A stretch of 64,000 bases of DNA from Flavobacterium sp. 1355 (GCF_017833415.1 NZ_JAFICC010000010.1:1-64000); one strand, 5' to 3'; counted from the stretch's first letter, positions 1 to 9,098 are shown. The notes: a model not told the origin generated them from the sequence alone. Numbers and translations are program-made.

Positions 1-153
1 AATTCAGAGGAGTAAGGAATATTGAATTTTTTCTTTTTAGGCTAACTAATATTTATGCTTAAATTTTCAAAATCCACAGGTTTTCGTGTTGATCCGTAAA
101 TTCCAATTTTAGCAAACACTTAAAATAATTGGGTTTTAGAAAATTCATTGCAT

Positions 154-182
154 AAAAAAAGCCTCTCAATTGAGAGGCTTTT
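154..182 (-). terminator. Rho-independent terminator of tRNA-Gln
   Basis: The palindrome GCCTCTCAATTGAGAGGC (161-178) is followed on the minus strand by a run of seven T. It lies a few bases past the 3' end of the tRNA. Nothing recognisable lies in 1-153, which is AT-rich. Confidence 0.85.
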
Positions 183-185
183 ATG

Positions 186-256
186 TTGGTCTACTAGGAC
201 TCGAACCTAGAAAGACTGCACCAAAAACAGTTGTGTTACCATTACACCATAGACCA
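186..256 (-). tRNA. tRNA-Gln (anticodon TTG)
   Basis: On the minus strand the acceptor arm TGGTCTA pairs with TAGACCA, and the T arm has the usual GGTTCGAGTCC. The anticodon stem ACTGT/GCAGT encloses the seven-base loop TTTTGGT, which gives anticodon TTG (glutamine). No CCA is encoded after the discriminator A. The gene stands alone between its own promoter and terminator. Confidence 0.95.
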
Positions 257-276
257 GCAGTGCGGTTAAGCGAGTG

Positions 277-307
277 CAAATTTAAAGCTTTATTTAGTTT
301 GTGCAAA
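277..307 (-). promoter_or_regulatory. Promoter of tRNA-Gln
   Basis: Minus-strand TAAATTTG (284-277) matches the Bacteroidota -7 consensus TAnnTTTG exactly. TTTG (307-304) lies 19 bases upstream as the -33 element. The tRNA starts about 20 bases downstream. Confidence 0.75.
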
Positions 308-501
308 CTTTTTGAGCAAAAATTTTCATTTTTTTTCATTTTTTTTTCTCCAAAATCGCTAATGCTTGTACAAGTATTTCAGAAACAATAGGTTACTTTT
401 ATCAAATAGTTTTGTAGAATTTTTTGTTAATGCTCTATTCTTTACACAAAAAAACATTTTCTTTGTAGGATAGAAAACATTCAAAATTATAACACCTAAA
501 T

Positions 502-3500
502 ATGGCACAATTCAATTTCAATAAATGGAATACAATTATTGGTTGGTTTGCATTTGCAATCGCTTTAATCACCTATACACTAACTGTTGAACCTACAATG
601 AGCTTTTGGGATTGTGGGGAATACATTGCAACAGCTGCTAAATTGCAAGTTGGTCACCCACCCGGAGCACCTTTGTTCCAAATGATGGGCGCTTTCTTTG
701 CCATGTTTGCTATAGACGCACAACATGTTGCAGTAATGGTAAATATGATGTCTGTTTTCTCGAGTGCATTTACTATTCTCTTTATGTTCTGGTCTTCTTC
801 TATGATTTTGAAAAAAATTATAGCACGCTTTACAGAAGTCGATCAAAATAATTCAATCGTTATTTTAGGAAGCTCTTTTGTGGGAGCTATGGCTTATACT
901 TTCTCAGACAGTTTTTGGTTTAATGCAGTGGAAGCGGAAGTTTATGCAATGGCATCTTTATTAATTGCTTTATTATTTTGGCTGGGCCTGCGCTGGGAAC
1001 AGGACATGGACGAACCTAGAGGGAACAAATGGCTATTGATTATATCACTTGTTATTGGTTTGTCTTTTGGAGTTCACTTTATGGCTTTATTGACTATTCC
1101 ATCAATAGGATTCTTATATTATTTTAAGCATTACGAAAAAGTAACTATAAAAAACTTTCTTATTGCCAATGCTGTAGTTATAGGTATATTGCTTTTTATT
1201 TTCAAATTGCTTCTTCCGCTGACGATGGCTTTTTTTGGTAAAACCGAAATTTTCATGGTAAACAGTTTAGGATTACCTTTTAATTCGGGAACTATTTTCG
1301 TCGGGTTACTTTTTATTGCTTTCTTTTATTTTGGATTAAAATATACCAGACAAAAAGGGCTAATTTTCTATAACACTATCATCCTTTGTATTCTCTTTAT
1401 CCTAATAGGTTTCTCTACCTGGATTATGTTACCTGTTCGTGCAAATGCCAATACAGTTATAAACGAGAATAAGCCATCTGATGCTACTGAGGTTTTAGCT
1501 TATTATAACCGTGAGCAATATGGTGTTAACCCATTATTTTATGGCCCTCAATACACAGAAGTTTTTGCCGGTCTTGATGCAAAAACTCCTTACTTAGACA
1601 AAAAACCTAACTACGAAAGAGATTATAAAACTGGTAAATACATCATTACCAACAATTATAAAAATGCAGAGCAAAATTCTGATGACAATCAGAAAACTAT
1701 TCTTCCAAGAATGTGGAGTACTGAAACAGGTCATATCCAGAATTACATCAACTTTACCAATCCTCCTGGTTTTAGAATAAATCCGGAATATCCTTATGAA
1801 GATGATTTAGCAAAATACGGAATTGACGCAAGCCAGTTATCAGAAGATGAATATAATAAAGCGACTGCTCAATTACGCAACGAGGTTGAAAAAACCGTTT
1901 CTGAATTTAGAAGAGCGTATGCGCAAAAGCAAATTGACAATGAAGGATATGTAAAATTCCTGAAAAGTTATGGCGATTATTTAATTATCGAAAAACCAAC
2001 GACTGTCGATAATTTCAGTTTTATGTTTGAATATCAATTTGGATATATGTACTGGAGATATCTAATGTGGAATTTTGTTGGCCGCCAAAATGATGTTCAG
2101 GGAAAATATGACAATCTGGATGGAAACTGGATCAGCGGAATCAAGTATTTTGATTCATTACATCTTGGTTCTCAGGATAAATTACCTTCGGATGTTGTAA
2201 ACAATAAAGGAAGAAATGTATATTACTTCCTGCCTTTTATATTAGGCCTTATCGGGCTTATGTATCATGCCAATAAAGATCTTAAAAGTTTTTATGTTCT
2301 TTTAGCCTTATTCTTGTTTACCGGAATAGCATTAAAAATTTACCTAAACGAAAGACCTTTTGAACCTCGTGAAAGAGATTATGCTCTTGTTGGATCTTTT
2401 TATGTATTTGCAATCTGGATAGGCTTTGGTGTATATTCATTATACGAGACCATAAAGAATTATCTTGCTCCAAAAATTGCAGGGCCTGTGATTATTGCAG
2501 GAAGTTTACTGGCTGCTCCTATTTTAATGGCTTCTCAAAACTGGGATGACCACGACAGATCCGGAAAATATACTGCGGTAGCAATGGCAAAAGCGTATCT
2601 AAATTCTTGTGATAAAAATGGTATCTTGTTTACAATAGGAGATAATGATACTTTCCCATTATGGTATGCACAGGAAATTGAAGGTATCCGTAGAGACGTA
2701 AAAATCGTAAATACGAGCCTTTTCATGACAGATTGGTACATTGACCAGATGAAAGCAAAATCATATGAATCTGAAGCGCTTCCTATCTCTTTTACACATT
2801 CTGAATATGTTGGAGATAAGCTTGATTATGTAGCACATATACCAAAAACAGAAGCGCGCTGGGATATTAAAGGATTCCTTAATTTTATTAAAAATCCAAA
2901 ATCAACAGTAGCATTACAAAACGGACAAACAATTCACTTTTATCCGACCAATAAAATCAGAGTTCCGGTTGACAAAAATTTAATCCTTAAAAACAAGGTT
3001 GTTAACTCAAAATACAATGATTCTATAGTTCCTTATCTTGATATTGATATAAAAGGAAGCGCCTTGTATAAAAACCGCCTGATGATGTTAGATATTTTGG
3101 CTAACAATAACTGGAAAAGACCAATTTATTTTAGCGGTGGTGCTTTTGATGATGAAGATTATTTATGGTTAAAAGACTATTTACAATTGGATGGGATGGT
3201 CTACAAATTGGTGCCTGTAAAAAATACTCCATCAAAAGATGGCGGCCCAATGGATATGGGACAAATTGACGGTGATAAAATGTACGACATTGTAATGAAA
3301 TGGGACTGGGGCAACAGTGAAAGCGATAAAATATATCACGATCCTGAAACAAGAAGAAACAGTATCACTTACCGTACAAATTTATCGCGTTTAATGAACC
3401 AGCTTATTGAAGAAGGTAAAATTGACAAGGCTAAAAATGTAATTGACTTAGCGGTTAAAAAAATGCCTTTGGATAAATTTGGATATTACTCATTGGTAGA

Positions 3501-3783
3501 ACCTTTTGCAGATGGATACTACAAAGTAGGCGAAACTGCCAAAGCACAAGATTTGCTTAATAAACTTGTTGGTAAGTATAAGGAGGATTTAAATTATTAT
3601 GCGACACTAAGCAGTTCAGACCAAACAGACTTAGCTATTGATATTATTACTGATATTGAGCGCTACAGAAGTTTACTGGATGTAATGAAAGCAAATAAGG
3701 ACAATGCCTTTTACGAAAAACACAAAACAACCTTCAATACATATGTAAATGTATTTGAACGTTTCGGAAGAGAGAAAGAATAA
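502..3783 (+). CDS. DUF2723 (TMEM260-like) multi-pass membrane protein, probable protein O-mannosyltransferase
   Basis: This 1093-residue protein has an N-terminal half with many membrane segments and a soluble C-terminal half. Near the N terminus it carries FWDCGEYIA followed by VGHPPGAPL, the signature of DUF2723. That family includes eukaryotic TMEM260, reported to be a protein O-mannosyltransferase; by extension this may be the enzyme that starts O-glycosylation of exported proteins, which is inference. About residues 985-1060 (EEGKIDKAKNVIDLA, GETAKAQDLLNKL) look like TPR helices. A terminator follows the gene, and no partner gene lies next to it. The start is the first in-frame ATG after the AT-rich leader. 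Confidence 0.8.
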   Translation: MAQFNFNKWNTIIGWFAFAIALITYTLTVEPTMSFWDCGEYIATAAKLQVGHPPGAPLFQMMGAFFAMFAIDAQHVAVMVNMMSVFSSAFTILFMFWSSSMILKKIIARFTEVDQNNSIVILGSSFVGAMAYTFSDSFWFNAVEAEVYAMASLLIALLFWLGLRWEQDMDEPRGNKWLLIISLVIGLSFGVHFMALLTIPSIGFLYYFKHYEKVTIKNFLIANAVVIGILLFIFKLLLPLTMAFFGKTEIFMVNSLGLPFNSGTIFVGLLFIAFFYFGLKYTRQKGLIFYNTIILCILFILIGFSTWIMLPVRANANTVINENKPSDATEVLAYYNREQYGVNPLFYGPQYTEVFAGLDAKTPYLDKKPNYERDYKTGKYIITNNYKNAEQNSDDNQKTILPRMWSTETGHIQNYINFTNPPGFRINPEYPYEDDLAKYGIDASQLSEDEYNKATAQLRNEVEKTVSEFRRAYAQKQIDNEGYVKFLKSYGDYLIIEKPTTVDNFSFMFEYQFGYMYWRYLMWNFVGRQNDVQGKYDNLDGNWISGIKYFDSLHLGSQDKLPSDVVNNKGRNVYYFLPFILGLIGLMYHANKDLKSFYVLLALFLFTGIALKIYLNERPFEPRERDYALVGSFYVFAIWIGFGVYSLYETIKNYLAPKIAGPVIIAGSLLAAPILMASQNWDDHDRSGKYTAVAMAKAYLNSCDKNGILFTIGDNDTFPLWYAQEIEGIRRDVKIVNTSLFMTDWYIDQMKAKSYESEALPISFTHSEYVGDKLDYVAHIPKTEARWDIKGFLNFIKNPKSTVALQNGQTIHFYPTNKIRVPVDKNLILKNKVVNSKYNDSIVPYLDIDIKGSALYKNRLMMLDILANNNWKRPIYFSGGAFDDEDYLWLKDYLQLDGMVYKLVPVKNTPSKDGGPMDMGQIDGDKMYDIVMKWDWGNSESDKIYHDPETRRNSITYRTNLSRLMNQLIEEGKIDKAKNVIDLAVKKMPLDKFGYYSLVEPFADGYYKVGETAKAQDLLNKLVGKYKEDLNYYATLSSSDQTDLAIDIITDIERYRSLLDVMKANKDNAFYEKHKTTFNTYVNVFERFGREKE

Positions 3784-3810
3784 TATACGAAAAATATAGC
3801 AATTAAAAAA

Positions 3811-3847
3811 ATGTAGCGCTGTTTGATAAATAGCGTTACATTTTTTA
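3811..3847 (+). terminator. Terminator after the DUF2723 gene
   Basis: ATGTAGCGCT and AGCGTTACAT pair over ten bases (one G.U) around an 11-base loop and are followed by TTTTTTATTTTT. Confidence 0.75.
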
Positions 3848-3879
3848 TTTTTACATATAACAAATATCTATCATAAAAA

Positions 3880-4518
3880 ATGAGCTTCTATTGGGTAAAA
3901 ACTAACGCATTTATAAAAAAGGTGTTTTCTAAATATTGCTGGGATATCCCAAACAATGAAAAGAAAATATACCTGACTTTTGATGACGGCCCTACGCCTG
4001 AAGTTACTGATTGGGTTTTATCCGAATTAAAAAAATTTGAAGCTAAAGCTACTTTCTTTTGTATTGGAAAAAACATTAAAGCCAATGCTTCTCTATTTGA
4101 AAAACTGATAGCTGAAGGGCATTCTATAGGAAATCATACCATGAACCATATTAATGGCTGGAAAAGCAAAACGAATGATTATATAGAGAATGTAAAAAAC
4201 TGCGCCGCAATTCTTTCTGAAGAAAAAAACTTAAATGCTCTGATATTTCGTCCTCCTTATGGAAAGATCAAAAAAGAACAATCTAAAATCTTACGAAATT
4301 TAGGCTACAAAATTGTAATGTGGGATGTATTAAGTGCTGATTTTGATCAGAGTATTACTCCTGAAAAATGTCTTGAGAATGTTACAAAAAATGTAAAGTC
4401 AGGAAGTGTAATTGTTTTTCACGATAGTGTAAAGGCTTCACAAAATTTAAAATTTGCATTACCTAAAACACTTCATTTTTTAAAAGAAAACGGATTTGCT
4501 TTTGATATTATTCATTAA
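3880..4518 (+). CDS. Polysaccharide deacetylase (NodB domain, CE4)
   Basis: This 212-residue protein has the CE4 motifs in order: TFDDGP (about residues 33-38, catalytic Asp and first metal Asp), HSIGNHTMNH (metal His residues), FRPPYG, and IVFHD near the end. The family removes N-acetyl groups from peptidoglycan or from chitin-like polysaccharide with a divalent metal. No clear signal peptide is visible: the N terminus MSFYWVKTNAFIKKVFSK is basic rather than hydrophobic, so the location is uncertain. The gene follows a terminator and is probably a single transcription unit. The true substrate cannot be read from the sequence. Confidence 0.88.
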   Translation: MSFYWVKTNAFIKKVFSKYCWDIPNNEKKIYLTFDDGPTPEVTDWVLSELKKFEAKATFFCIGKNIKANASLFEKLIAEGHSIGNHTMNHINGWKSKTNDYIENVKNCAAILSEEKNLNALIFRPPYGKIKKEQSKILRNLGYKIVMWDVLSADFDQSITPEKCLENVTKNVKSGSVIVFHDSVKASQNLKFALPKTLHFLKENGFAFDIIH

Positions 4519-4530
4519 ATAAAATCAAAA

Positions 4531-4833
4531 TTATACATTAAACTGATCCTGAACAATTCCTATTATTGTATTGGCATCAAGTTCTCCGGATTGTCTCCAG
4601 ATCATTTGTCCTTCTTTATAAATCATTAAAGTAGGAAGTCCTTTTATACGCAACGCTTCAGCGAGTTCCTGATTTTTATCTACATCAATTTTAATAACTT
4701 TGGCCTTATCGCCAAGTGCAGCTGCCACATCCTTAATAACCGGATGCATTGATACAGATGATTCGTTCCAGTCTGTGTAAAAATCAATTAACACCGGAAC
4801 CTGAGCATTTATAAGTTCTCCAAATTTTGACAT
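4531..4833 (-). CDS. Thioredoxin-fold protein lacking the CxxC active site
   Basis: This 100-residue protein aligns along its whole length with thioredoxin: VLIDFYTDW in place of VLVDFWAEW, then VIKIDVDKN, then GLPTLMIYKEGQ with the cis-proline loop. The WCGPC active site reads WNESS, and the protein contains no cysteine at all. Disulfide exchange is therefore not possible by the usual chemistry, and a binding or chaperone role is more likely. It converges on the deacetylase gene with a 12-base gap and lies downstream of the metallophosphoesterase gene on the same strand. Confidence 0.85.
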   Translation of the reverse strand: MSKFGELINAQVPVLIDFYTDWNESSVSMHPVIKDVAAALGDKAKVIKIDVDKNQELAEALRIKGLPTLMIYKEGQMIWRQSGELDANTIIGIVQDQFNV

Positions 4834-4905
4834 AAAACCAAAAATTTAATTCTTTTAATCTATTAAAAAGATATAATTTAATACAAATGTAGCATTTTTA
4901 ACGAA

Positions 4906-6141
4906 TTACGCCACATTCTTACCCTTTTTTAGTTCAATAACGGTTATTTCGGGCATAATTCCAACTCTTCCCGGATAAGCATGAAAACCAAAGCCACGGT
5001 TGACATAGATATATTTACTGGCCTCTTCATACAATCCTGCCCATTGTCTATATATGTATTGTGCCAGGCTCCATTTAAAATATCCTGGTATTTCGATGCC
5101 AAACTGCATACCGTGTGTATGTCCTGATAATGTTAAATGAAAGTTTTTAGGATGGTTCTTAATTTCAGCATCCCAGTGACTTGGATCGTGGCTCATCAGG
5201 ATTTTAAAATCCTCCTGGGCTACATTTTGAGAAGCTTTATTTAAATCTCCGACTTTTTTAAAATTAACTCCCCAATTCTCTACTCCGATCAAAGCAATTT
5301 TATCATCACCTTTCTGGATATAAATATGTTCGTTTAACATCAATTTAAATCCTATATCACCATATAGTTTTTTGATCTCCTGAAAATTTTCATCCTTTTG
5401 TTTTTCAGATGGCCAGATTACATATTCACCATAATCATGATTTCCTAAAACTGAAAATTTACCGTATTTATAATCTTTAATACGATTGAAAGCATTCAGC
5501 CACGGATGCATTTCTGTCGCATGAGTATTAACTATGTCTCCTGTAAACAATATCATATCGGATTCCTGCTCGTTTATTAAATCAATCGCGTAATTGATTT
5601 TCTCAGGATTATCAAAACTTCCGCTGTGAACATCAGAAATCTGAGTTATTTTGAAACCATCAAAAGCATCTGGAAGATCGGGAAAAAAGACAGCCTGCTT
5701 AATTACTTTGTAATTATATTTTCCTTCAAAAATTCCGTAAATCAATGATAAAAAAGGAACAGCTGCCAATCCTAAAGCAATCTGACTGACAAACTTTCTT
5801 CGATCAGGCATCATCTCTTTTCTTGGCGCATTATAGACAAAATAGTTTAGGATGCTAGCTCCTATTCTAAAAATATCTTCACCAAATAAAACCAAAGTCA
5901 GTACAATTTTTGGAACATATACAAGCAGCATTAAGCCTGTTGTAAACATAAATTGTTTGGTCTGGCCAACGGATCTGTCCACTTGAGAAAAAGAATATAT
6001 GATAAAAATTAAAAGCAGTACACTTATAATTTGGTAACTAACCAGAACCCATCTCAGTTTAATTAATGTACGAAAGGCTTGGTAAGAATAGAACTCAATA
6101 AACAAAAAAAGAGCACATAGAATGGCAAAACGAAGGATCAT
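4906..6141 (-). CDS. Membrane-anchored calcineurin-like metallophosphoesterase
   Basis: The 411-residue protein begins with a cluster of hydrophobic helices (about residues 1-150), followed by a calcineurin-like phosphoesterase domain. The dinuclear-metal motifs are all present: ISDVHSG, FTGDIVNTH, LGNHDYGE, MSHDP and LSGHTHG. Related proteins include YkuE-type lipid A or peptide-linked phosphoesterases; the substrate is not known here. A longer reading frame starts at a TTG at 6168, but the ATG at 6141 directly precedes a hydrophobic stretch typical of a membrane N terminus and is preferred. Confidence 0.85.
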   Translation of the reverse strand: MILRFAILCALFLFIEFYSYQAFRTLIKLRWVLVSYQIISVLLLIFIIYSFSQVDRSVGQTKQFMFTTGLMLLVYVPKIVLTLVLFGEDIFRIGASILNYFVYNAPRKEMMPDRRKFVSQIALGLAAVPFLSLIYGIFEGKYNYKVIKQAVFFPDLPDAFDGFKITQISDVHSGSFDNPEKINYAIDLINEQESDMILFTGDIVNTHATEMHPWLNAFNRIKDYKYGKFSVLGNHDYGEYVIWPSEKQKDENFQEIKKLYGDIGFKLMLNEHIYIQKGDDKIALIGVENWGVNFKKVGDLNKASQNVAQEDFKILMSHDPSHWDAEIKNHPKNFHLTLSGHTHGMQFGIEIPGYFKWSLAQYIYRQWAGLYEEASKYIYVNRGFGFHAYPGRVGIMPEITVIELKKGKNVA

Positions 6142-6223
6142 TAGTTTTAGTTTTAAGCAAAGTAACAAAGAATGAAATTTTTATCGCTTTTTATTATAAA
6201 AAATTTAACTCAAATATAATTCA

Positions 6224-6257
6224 AAAAGGCTGATAAGTTTCTTTATCAGCCTTTTTT
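6224..6257 (-). terminator. Bidirectional terminator after the small secreted protein gene
   Basis: AAAAAGGCTGATAA pairs with TTATCAGCCTTTTT. The same GGCTGATAA-type stem recurs after the paralogous gene at 8755-8790. Confidence 0.8.
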
Positions 6258-6336
6258 ACTCTACCCAAAATTATTTTCTATTGATCATCTCATAAACCCA
6301 AAACAATAATTTATGAAACTAAAACAAAAAATCAAT

Positions 6337-6546
6337 TTATTTTTTAGCTTTTGCTGTTTCCGGTTTAGCTGATTCTGTTTTTGCAGCTTCTTTTTTCTCT
6401 GCTTTTGCTTTTTTGTGAGCCTCTTTTTTGTTGTGTTTAGTTGCTTTAACTTCTTTTGCCGGAGCTGCCTGAGCTGGTGTTGTTTGAGCATTTACCATTG
6501 CTGTAGTTCCTAAAATTGCTACTGCTAACATTACTAATTTTTTCAT
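6337..6546 (-). CDS. Small secreted Lys/Ala-rich protein (paralogue of 8866-9057)
   Basis: This 69-residue protein has a clean signal peptide (MKKLVMLAVAILGTTAMVNA, then QTT) and a mature part made almost only of Lys, Ala, Glu, Thr and His. It shares the block PAKEVKATK and a tail ending KAKK or KVKK with the protein at 8866-9057. The composition resembles the periplasmic acid-shock protein Asr of E. coli, but this is a likeness of composition, not shown homology. The gene has its own terminator and a promoter with an 11-bp direct repeat, and lies just downstream of a two-component system likely to control it. Confidence 0.75.
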   Translation of the reverse strand: MKKLVMLAVAILGTTAMVNAQTTPAQAAPAKEVKATKHNKKEAHKKAKAEKKEAAKTESAKPETAKAKK

Positions 6547-6591
6547 GACTTTGAATTTTATAAATTTTTATTATTTTCATTATTTATAAGT

Positions 6592-6627
6592 CAAAGATAT
6601 AATCGCCAAATGAAGATAAAATGAAGA
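6592..6627 (-). promoter_or_regulatory. Promoter with 11-bp-period direct repeat upstream of the small secreted protein gene
   Basis: The minus strand has TATCTTTG (6599-6592) as -7 box. Eight bases further upstream lie two copies of TCTTCATTT (6616-6608 and 6627-6619) with a period of 11. The arrangement is the same upstream of 9057. Direct repeats with an 11-bp period near -35 are typical sites for OmpR/PhoB-family regulators, one of which is encoded at 8003-8677. Confidence 0.65.
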
Positions 6628-6657
6628 TTAGTATTGTTAAAAAAAATTAACTTTTAA

Positions 6658-7992
6658 TTATGCCTTTTCTGTTTTCGGGAACAAAAGAGTAAATTTTGTG
6701 CCTTCAAGATTTCTTGAAGTAACCTTAATTTCTATATGATGAAGAGATGCTATACTATCAGCAATAGCCAGCCCTAACCCCTGCCCGTCCTGATCAGAAT
6801 TTATTCGGGTAAACCTGTTGAATATTTTTTCAATTTGAGAAGGATCCATTCCAATTCCAGAATCTTCAATACATATAAAATACATCCCATCTGAGAATCC
6901 GTCAGCAACTGTAATTCTTCCACCTTGCTTATTATATTTTATAGCATTTGTAATTAGGTTATAAATCAGAATATGAACAAGGGTCTTGTTGCCTTTAAAA
7001 CTAAAATCATGCTTCATGATGTTTGAAAAAGTAATTTCCCTGTCTTCTATTCTATCCTGAAGATCCTCCTGCATATCTGTTATGATTTCATAAAAATGAA
7101 TATCCTCATCAGTCGAGTATTGATTATTTTCTATTCTGGAAATCAATAATAAATTATTAATGATTTTTTTTAGCATGTCTAATGTCTTAAGAGAGCTTGC
7201 TATTTTGTCAATAGCATTATCATCCAGAGAATTATTCTGTAGTAAGTTTTCTAACTTATTTTTGAGCAATGAAATTGGTGTAAGAAGTTCGTGGGAAACA
7301 TTCGAAATAAATTGCTTTTCTTTTTTAAAAAGTTCGGCAATACGATCCATCATTTGATTTAAAACCAAATCAAGTTCCCTGAAATCACGTGATTTTGCGT
7401 TTATTGGAGTATGGTCAAACGCTTCGGGCTGGTTAACACGTCGAATCTTAGTGTCAATTATTTTATAAAAAGGTTTCAGGAGATATTCTATAAAAAATGT
7501 ATCAGCCAAAAAAGTAATTAAAAGTATGACTCCAAAAACAATAAGAATAAAAAACCGAATGATAAAAGTGAGGTCTTTTACCTCACTAAGGTTACTGCCT
7601 ATTTCGAGTTGATAATCCTGATTTTCGTAGGTAAAATGGTGCTGCAAAATACGGTACTCATTTTGTTCCCCTTCAATAATTCTGTAGTCATTACTAAAAG
7701 TTGTTTTTTTCTGATGAGATTTGGAAGAAACTTTTGAAAGCACCAAAAACTCGCTATGAAGGGTCGAAAACTGAGAATAGGTATCTGTTGAATCATTAGA
7801 ATTTTCAATAAAATCATTAATTTCATTTTGATTCAGATGATCAATAAACTTTTTCTTCTTTTCAAATAAACTATTATTAATATGCCTGTAAACCACATTT
7901 TCGACCAAAATGGGAAGTGTCAGCCATAATATTAAAATTACTAACAATCTTGTCAGTGCATTAAAAATAGCTAATTGGTGTTTTATTTTCAC
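6658..7992 (-). CDS. Sensor histidine kinase of a two-component system
   Basis: The 444-residue protein has one membrane segment at about residues 12-32, a periplasmic sensor region of about 110 residues, and a second segment at about 143-165. It continues with a HAMP-like linker, a HisKA domain with His234 in FISNVSHELLTPISLL, and an HATPase domain (N box NLITNAIKYN, DSGIGM, GQGLGLAIA). It lies ten bases downstream of the response regulator gene, so the two are co-transcribed. The sensor region has no family I recognise. The neighbouring small secreted proteins suggest an envelope signal. Confidence 0.92.
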   Translation of the reverse strand: MKIKHQLAIFNALTRLLVILILWLTLPILVENVVYRHINNSLFEKKKKFIDHLNQNEINDFIENSNDSTDTYSQFSTLHSEFLVLSKVSSKSHQKKTTFSNDYRIIEGEQNEYRILQHHFTYENQDYQLEIGSNLSEVKDLTFIIRFFILIVFGVILLITFLADTFFIEYLLKPFYKIIDTKIRRVNQPEAFDHTPINAKSRDFRELDLVLNQMMDRIAELFKKEKQFISNVSHELLTPISLLKNKLENLLQNNSLDDNAIDKIASSLKTLDMLKKIINNLLLISRIENNQYSTDEDIHFYEIITDMQEDLQDRIEDREITFSNIMKHDFSFKGNKTLVHILIYNLITNAIKYNKQGGRITVADGFSDGMYFICIEDSGIGMDPSQIEKIFNRFTRINSDQDGQGLGLAIADSIASLHHIEIKVTSRNLEGTKFTLLFPKTEKA

Positions 7993-8002
7993 AAATAATT
8001 AT

Positions 8003-8677
8003 TTATTCATTAATTCGGTATCCGACATTCCGAACAGTTTCAAACCAGCTAATATCGGTATGTTTGTCTAATTTTTTTCTGAGATTCCTAACATGAACAT
8101 CAATAAAGTTCGAGTCTGAATTTACTTCCAGAATATCTCCCCAAATATGCTCTGTTAACTGTAATCTTGTAATAACCCGGTTTTTATTTAATACTAAATA
8201 TTGAAAAATATCAAATTCCTTTTTAGTCAAATTAACAGGGACATCACTATAACTTACTCTGTAATCCTGCAATTGCAATGAAAAACCATGTATTAATAAA
8301 TCATTCATAGTAAAACCATGCATTCTTCGGATAACGGCAAACAAACGCGCACTGAGTTCGGTCAATGCAAAAGGTTTCGTCAGATAATCATCGGCACCAA
8401 GATGCAAACCGTTTATTCTGTCGTCCAGCTCCCCACGCGCGGTAATTACAATTACGGCCATTTTTGATTTGGTTTTACGAACAGCTTTCAACACCTCAAA
8501 ACCATCTCCGTCGGGTAAACCAAGATCAAGTAACATTGCATCATAATCATTACTGGCAACTTCTTCTAAAGCCTCTTCACAGTTGTGTACACTTTTGCAC
8601 ACATAGCCTGTATTGCACAAAAAGTCATTGACTTCTGCAGCAAGTTCTTTAGTATCTTCAACAATTAAAATATTCAT
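8003..8677 (-). CDS. OmpR/PhoB-family response regulator
   Basis: The 224-residue protein has a receiver domain (about residues 1-115) with acidic residues at 7-8, Asp51 in MLLDLGLPDGDGF as phosphate acceptor, ITAR and the conserved Lys in LTKPFA. A winged-helix domain follows (about 128-224; EFDIFQYLVLNKNRVITR, DVHVRNLRKKLD, VRNVGYRI). It is the first gene of the pair with the histidine kinase. Its likely targets are the two flanking small secreted protein genes, which share an 11-bp direct repeat. No such repeat is visible before its own gene. Confidence 0.93.
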   Translation of the reverse strand: MNILIVEDTKELAAEVNDFLCNTGYVCKSVHNCEEALEEVASNDYDAMLLDLGLPDGDGFEVLKAVRKTKSKMAVIVITARGELDDRINGLHLGADDYLTKPFALTELSARLFAVIRRMHGFTMNDLLIHGFSLQLQDYRVSYSDVPVNLTKKEFDIFQYLVLNKNRVITRLQLTEHIWGDILEVNSDSNFIDVHVRNLRKKLDKHTDISWFETVRNVGYRINE

Positions 8678-8754
8678 AGCAATAAAATTCTAAGAGCAAC
8701 TAAAATTAAGCAATTATAAAGCTCCTGTTGCCTGTTATTAAAAATTTAACGAAT

Positions 8755-8790
8755 CAAAAAAGCCGATAAATTACTTTATCAGCTTTTTCC
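8755..8790 (-). terminator. Terminator after the second small secreted protein gene
   Basis: AAAAAGCTGATAAA and TTTATCGGCTTTTT pair on the minus strand with one U.G wobble; on the plus strand the same position is a mismatch. The stem closely resembles the terminator at 6224-6257. Confidence 0.7.
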
Positions 8791-8865
8791 CTTCTGCTTT
8801 TTATAATTACCTTTTTCTGTTTTTGTCTCCTTACAATCCATCGAAAACAAAATAAAAAACGATAC

Positions 8866-9057
8866 TTATTTTTTCACTTTTGCAGTTTCAGTTTTTGAAG
8901 CCTGTTTTTTATCGCCTTTGGCTTTTTTATCCGTTTTCGCTTTAGGTTCTTTTGTTGCTTTTACTTCTTTTGCCGGAGTATTTTTTACAGGAGGAAATGC
9001 CTGAACCATTGCACCTGTTCCTAAAACTGCTACGAGTACCATCAAAAAATTTCTCAT
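8866..9057 (-). CDS. Small secreted Lys/Ala-rich protein (paralogue of 6337-6546)
   Basis: This 63-residue protein has a signal peptide (MRNFLMVLVAVLGTGAMVQA) and a strongly basic mature part with PAKEVKATK, then Lys/Ala/Thr/Glu repeats ending KTETAKVKK. It is a diverged copy of the protein at 6337-6546. It lies directly upstream of the two-component genes on the same strand but has its own promoter and a terminator before the response regulator gene. The function is unknown; a charged periplasmic protector is one reading. Confidence 0.72.
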   Translation of the reverse strand: MRNFLMVLVAVLGTGAMVQAFPPVKNTPAKEVKATKEPKAKTDKKAKGDKKQASKTETAKVKK

Positions 9058-9098
9058 GATTTCTATTGTTTAAATTAACATCTCTTTATTTTACAGAT

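Noticed and set aside
170..391. Plus-strand frame of 73 codons across the tRNA-Gln
   Set aside because: It runs through the antisense of a tRNA and through low-complexity sequence; no start signal or protein-like composition.
6285..6491. Lys/Gln-rich 68-codon frame on the minus strand
   Set aside because: Shifted shadow of the Lys/Ala-rich gene at 6337-6546; no signal peptide and runs into the terminator region.
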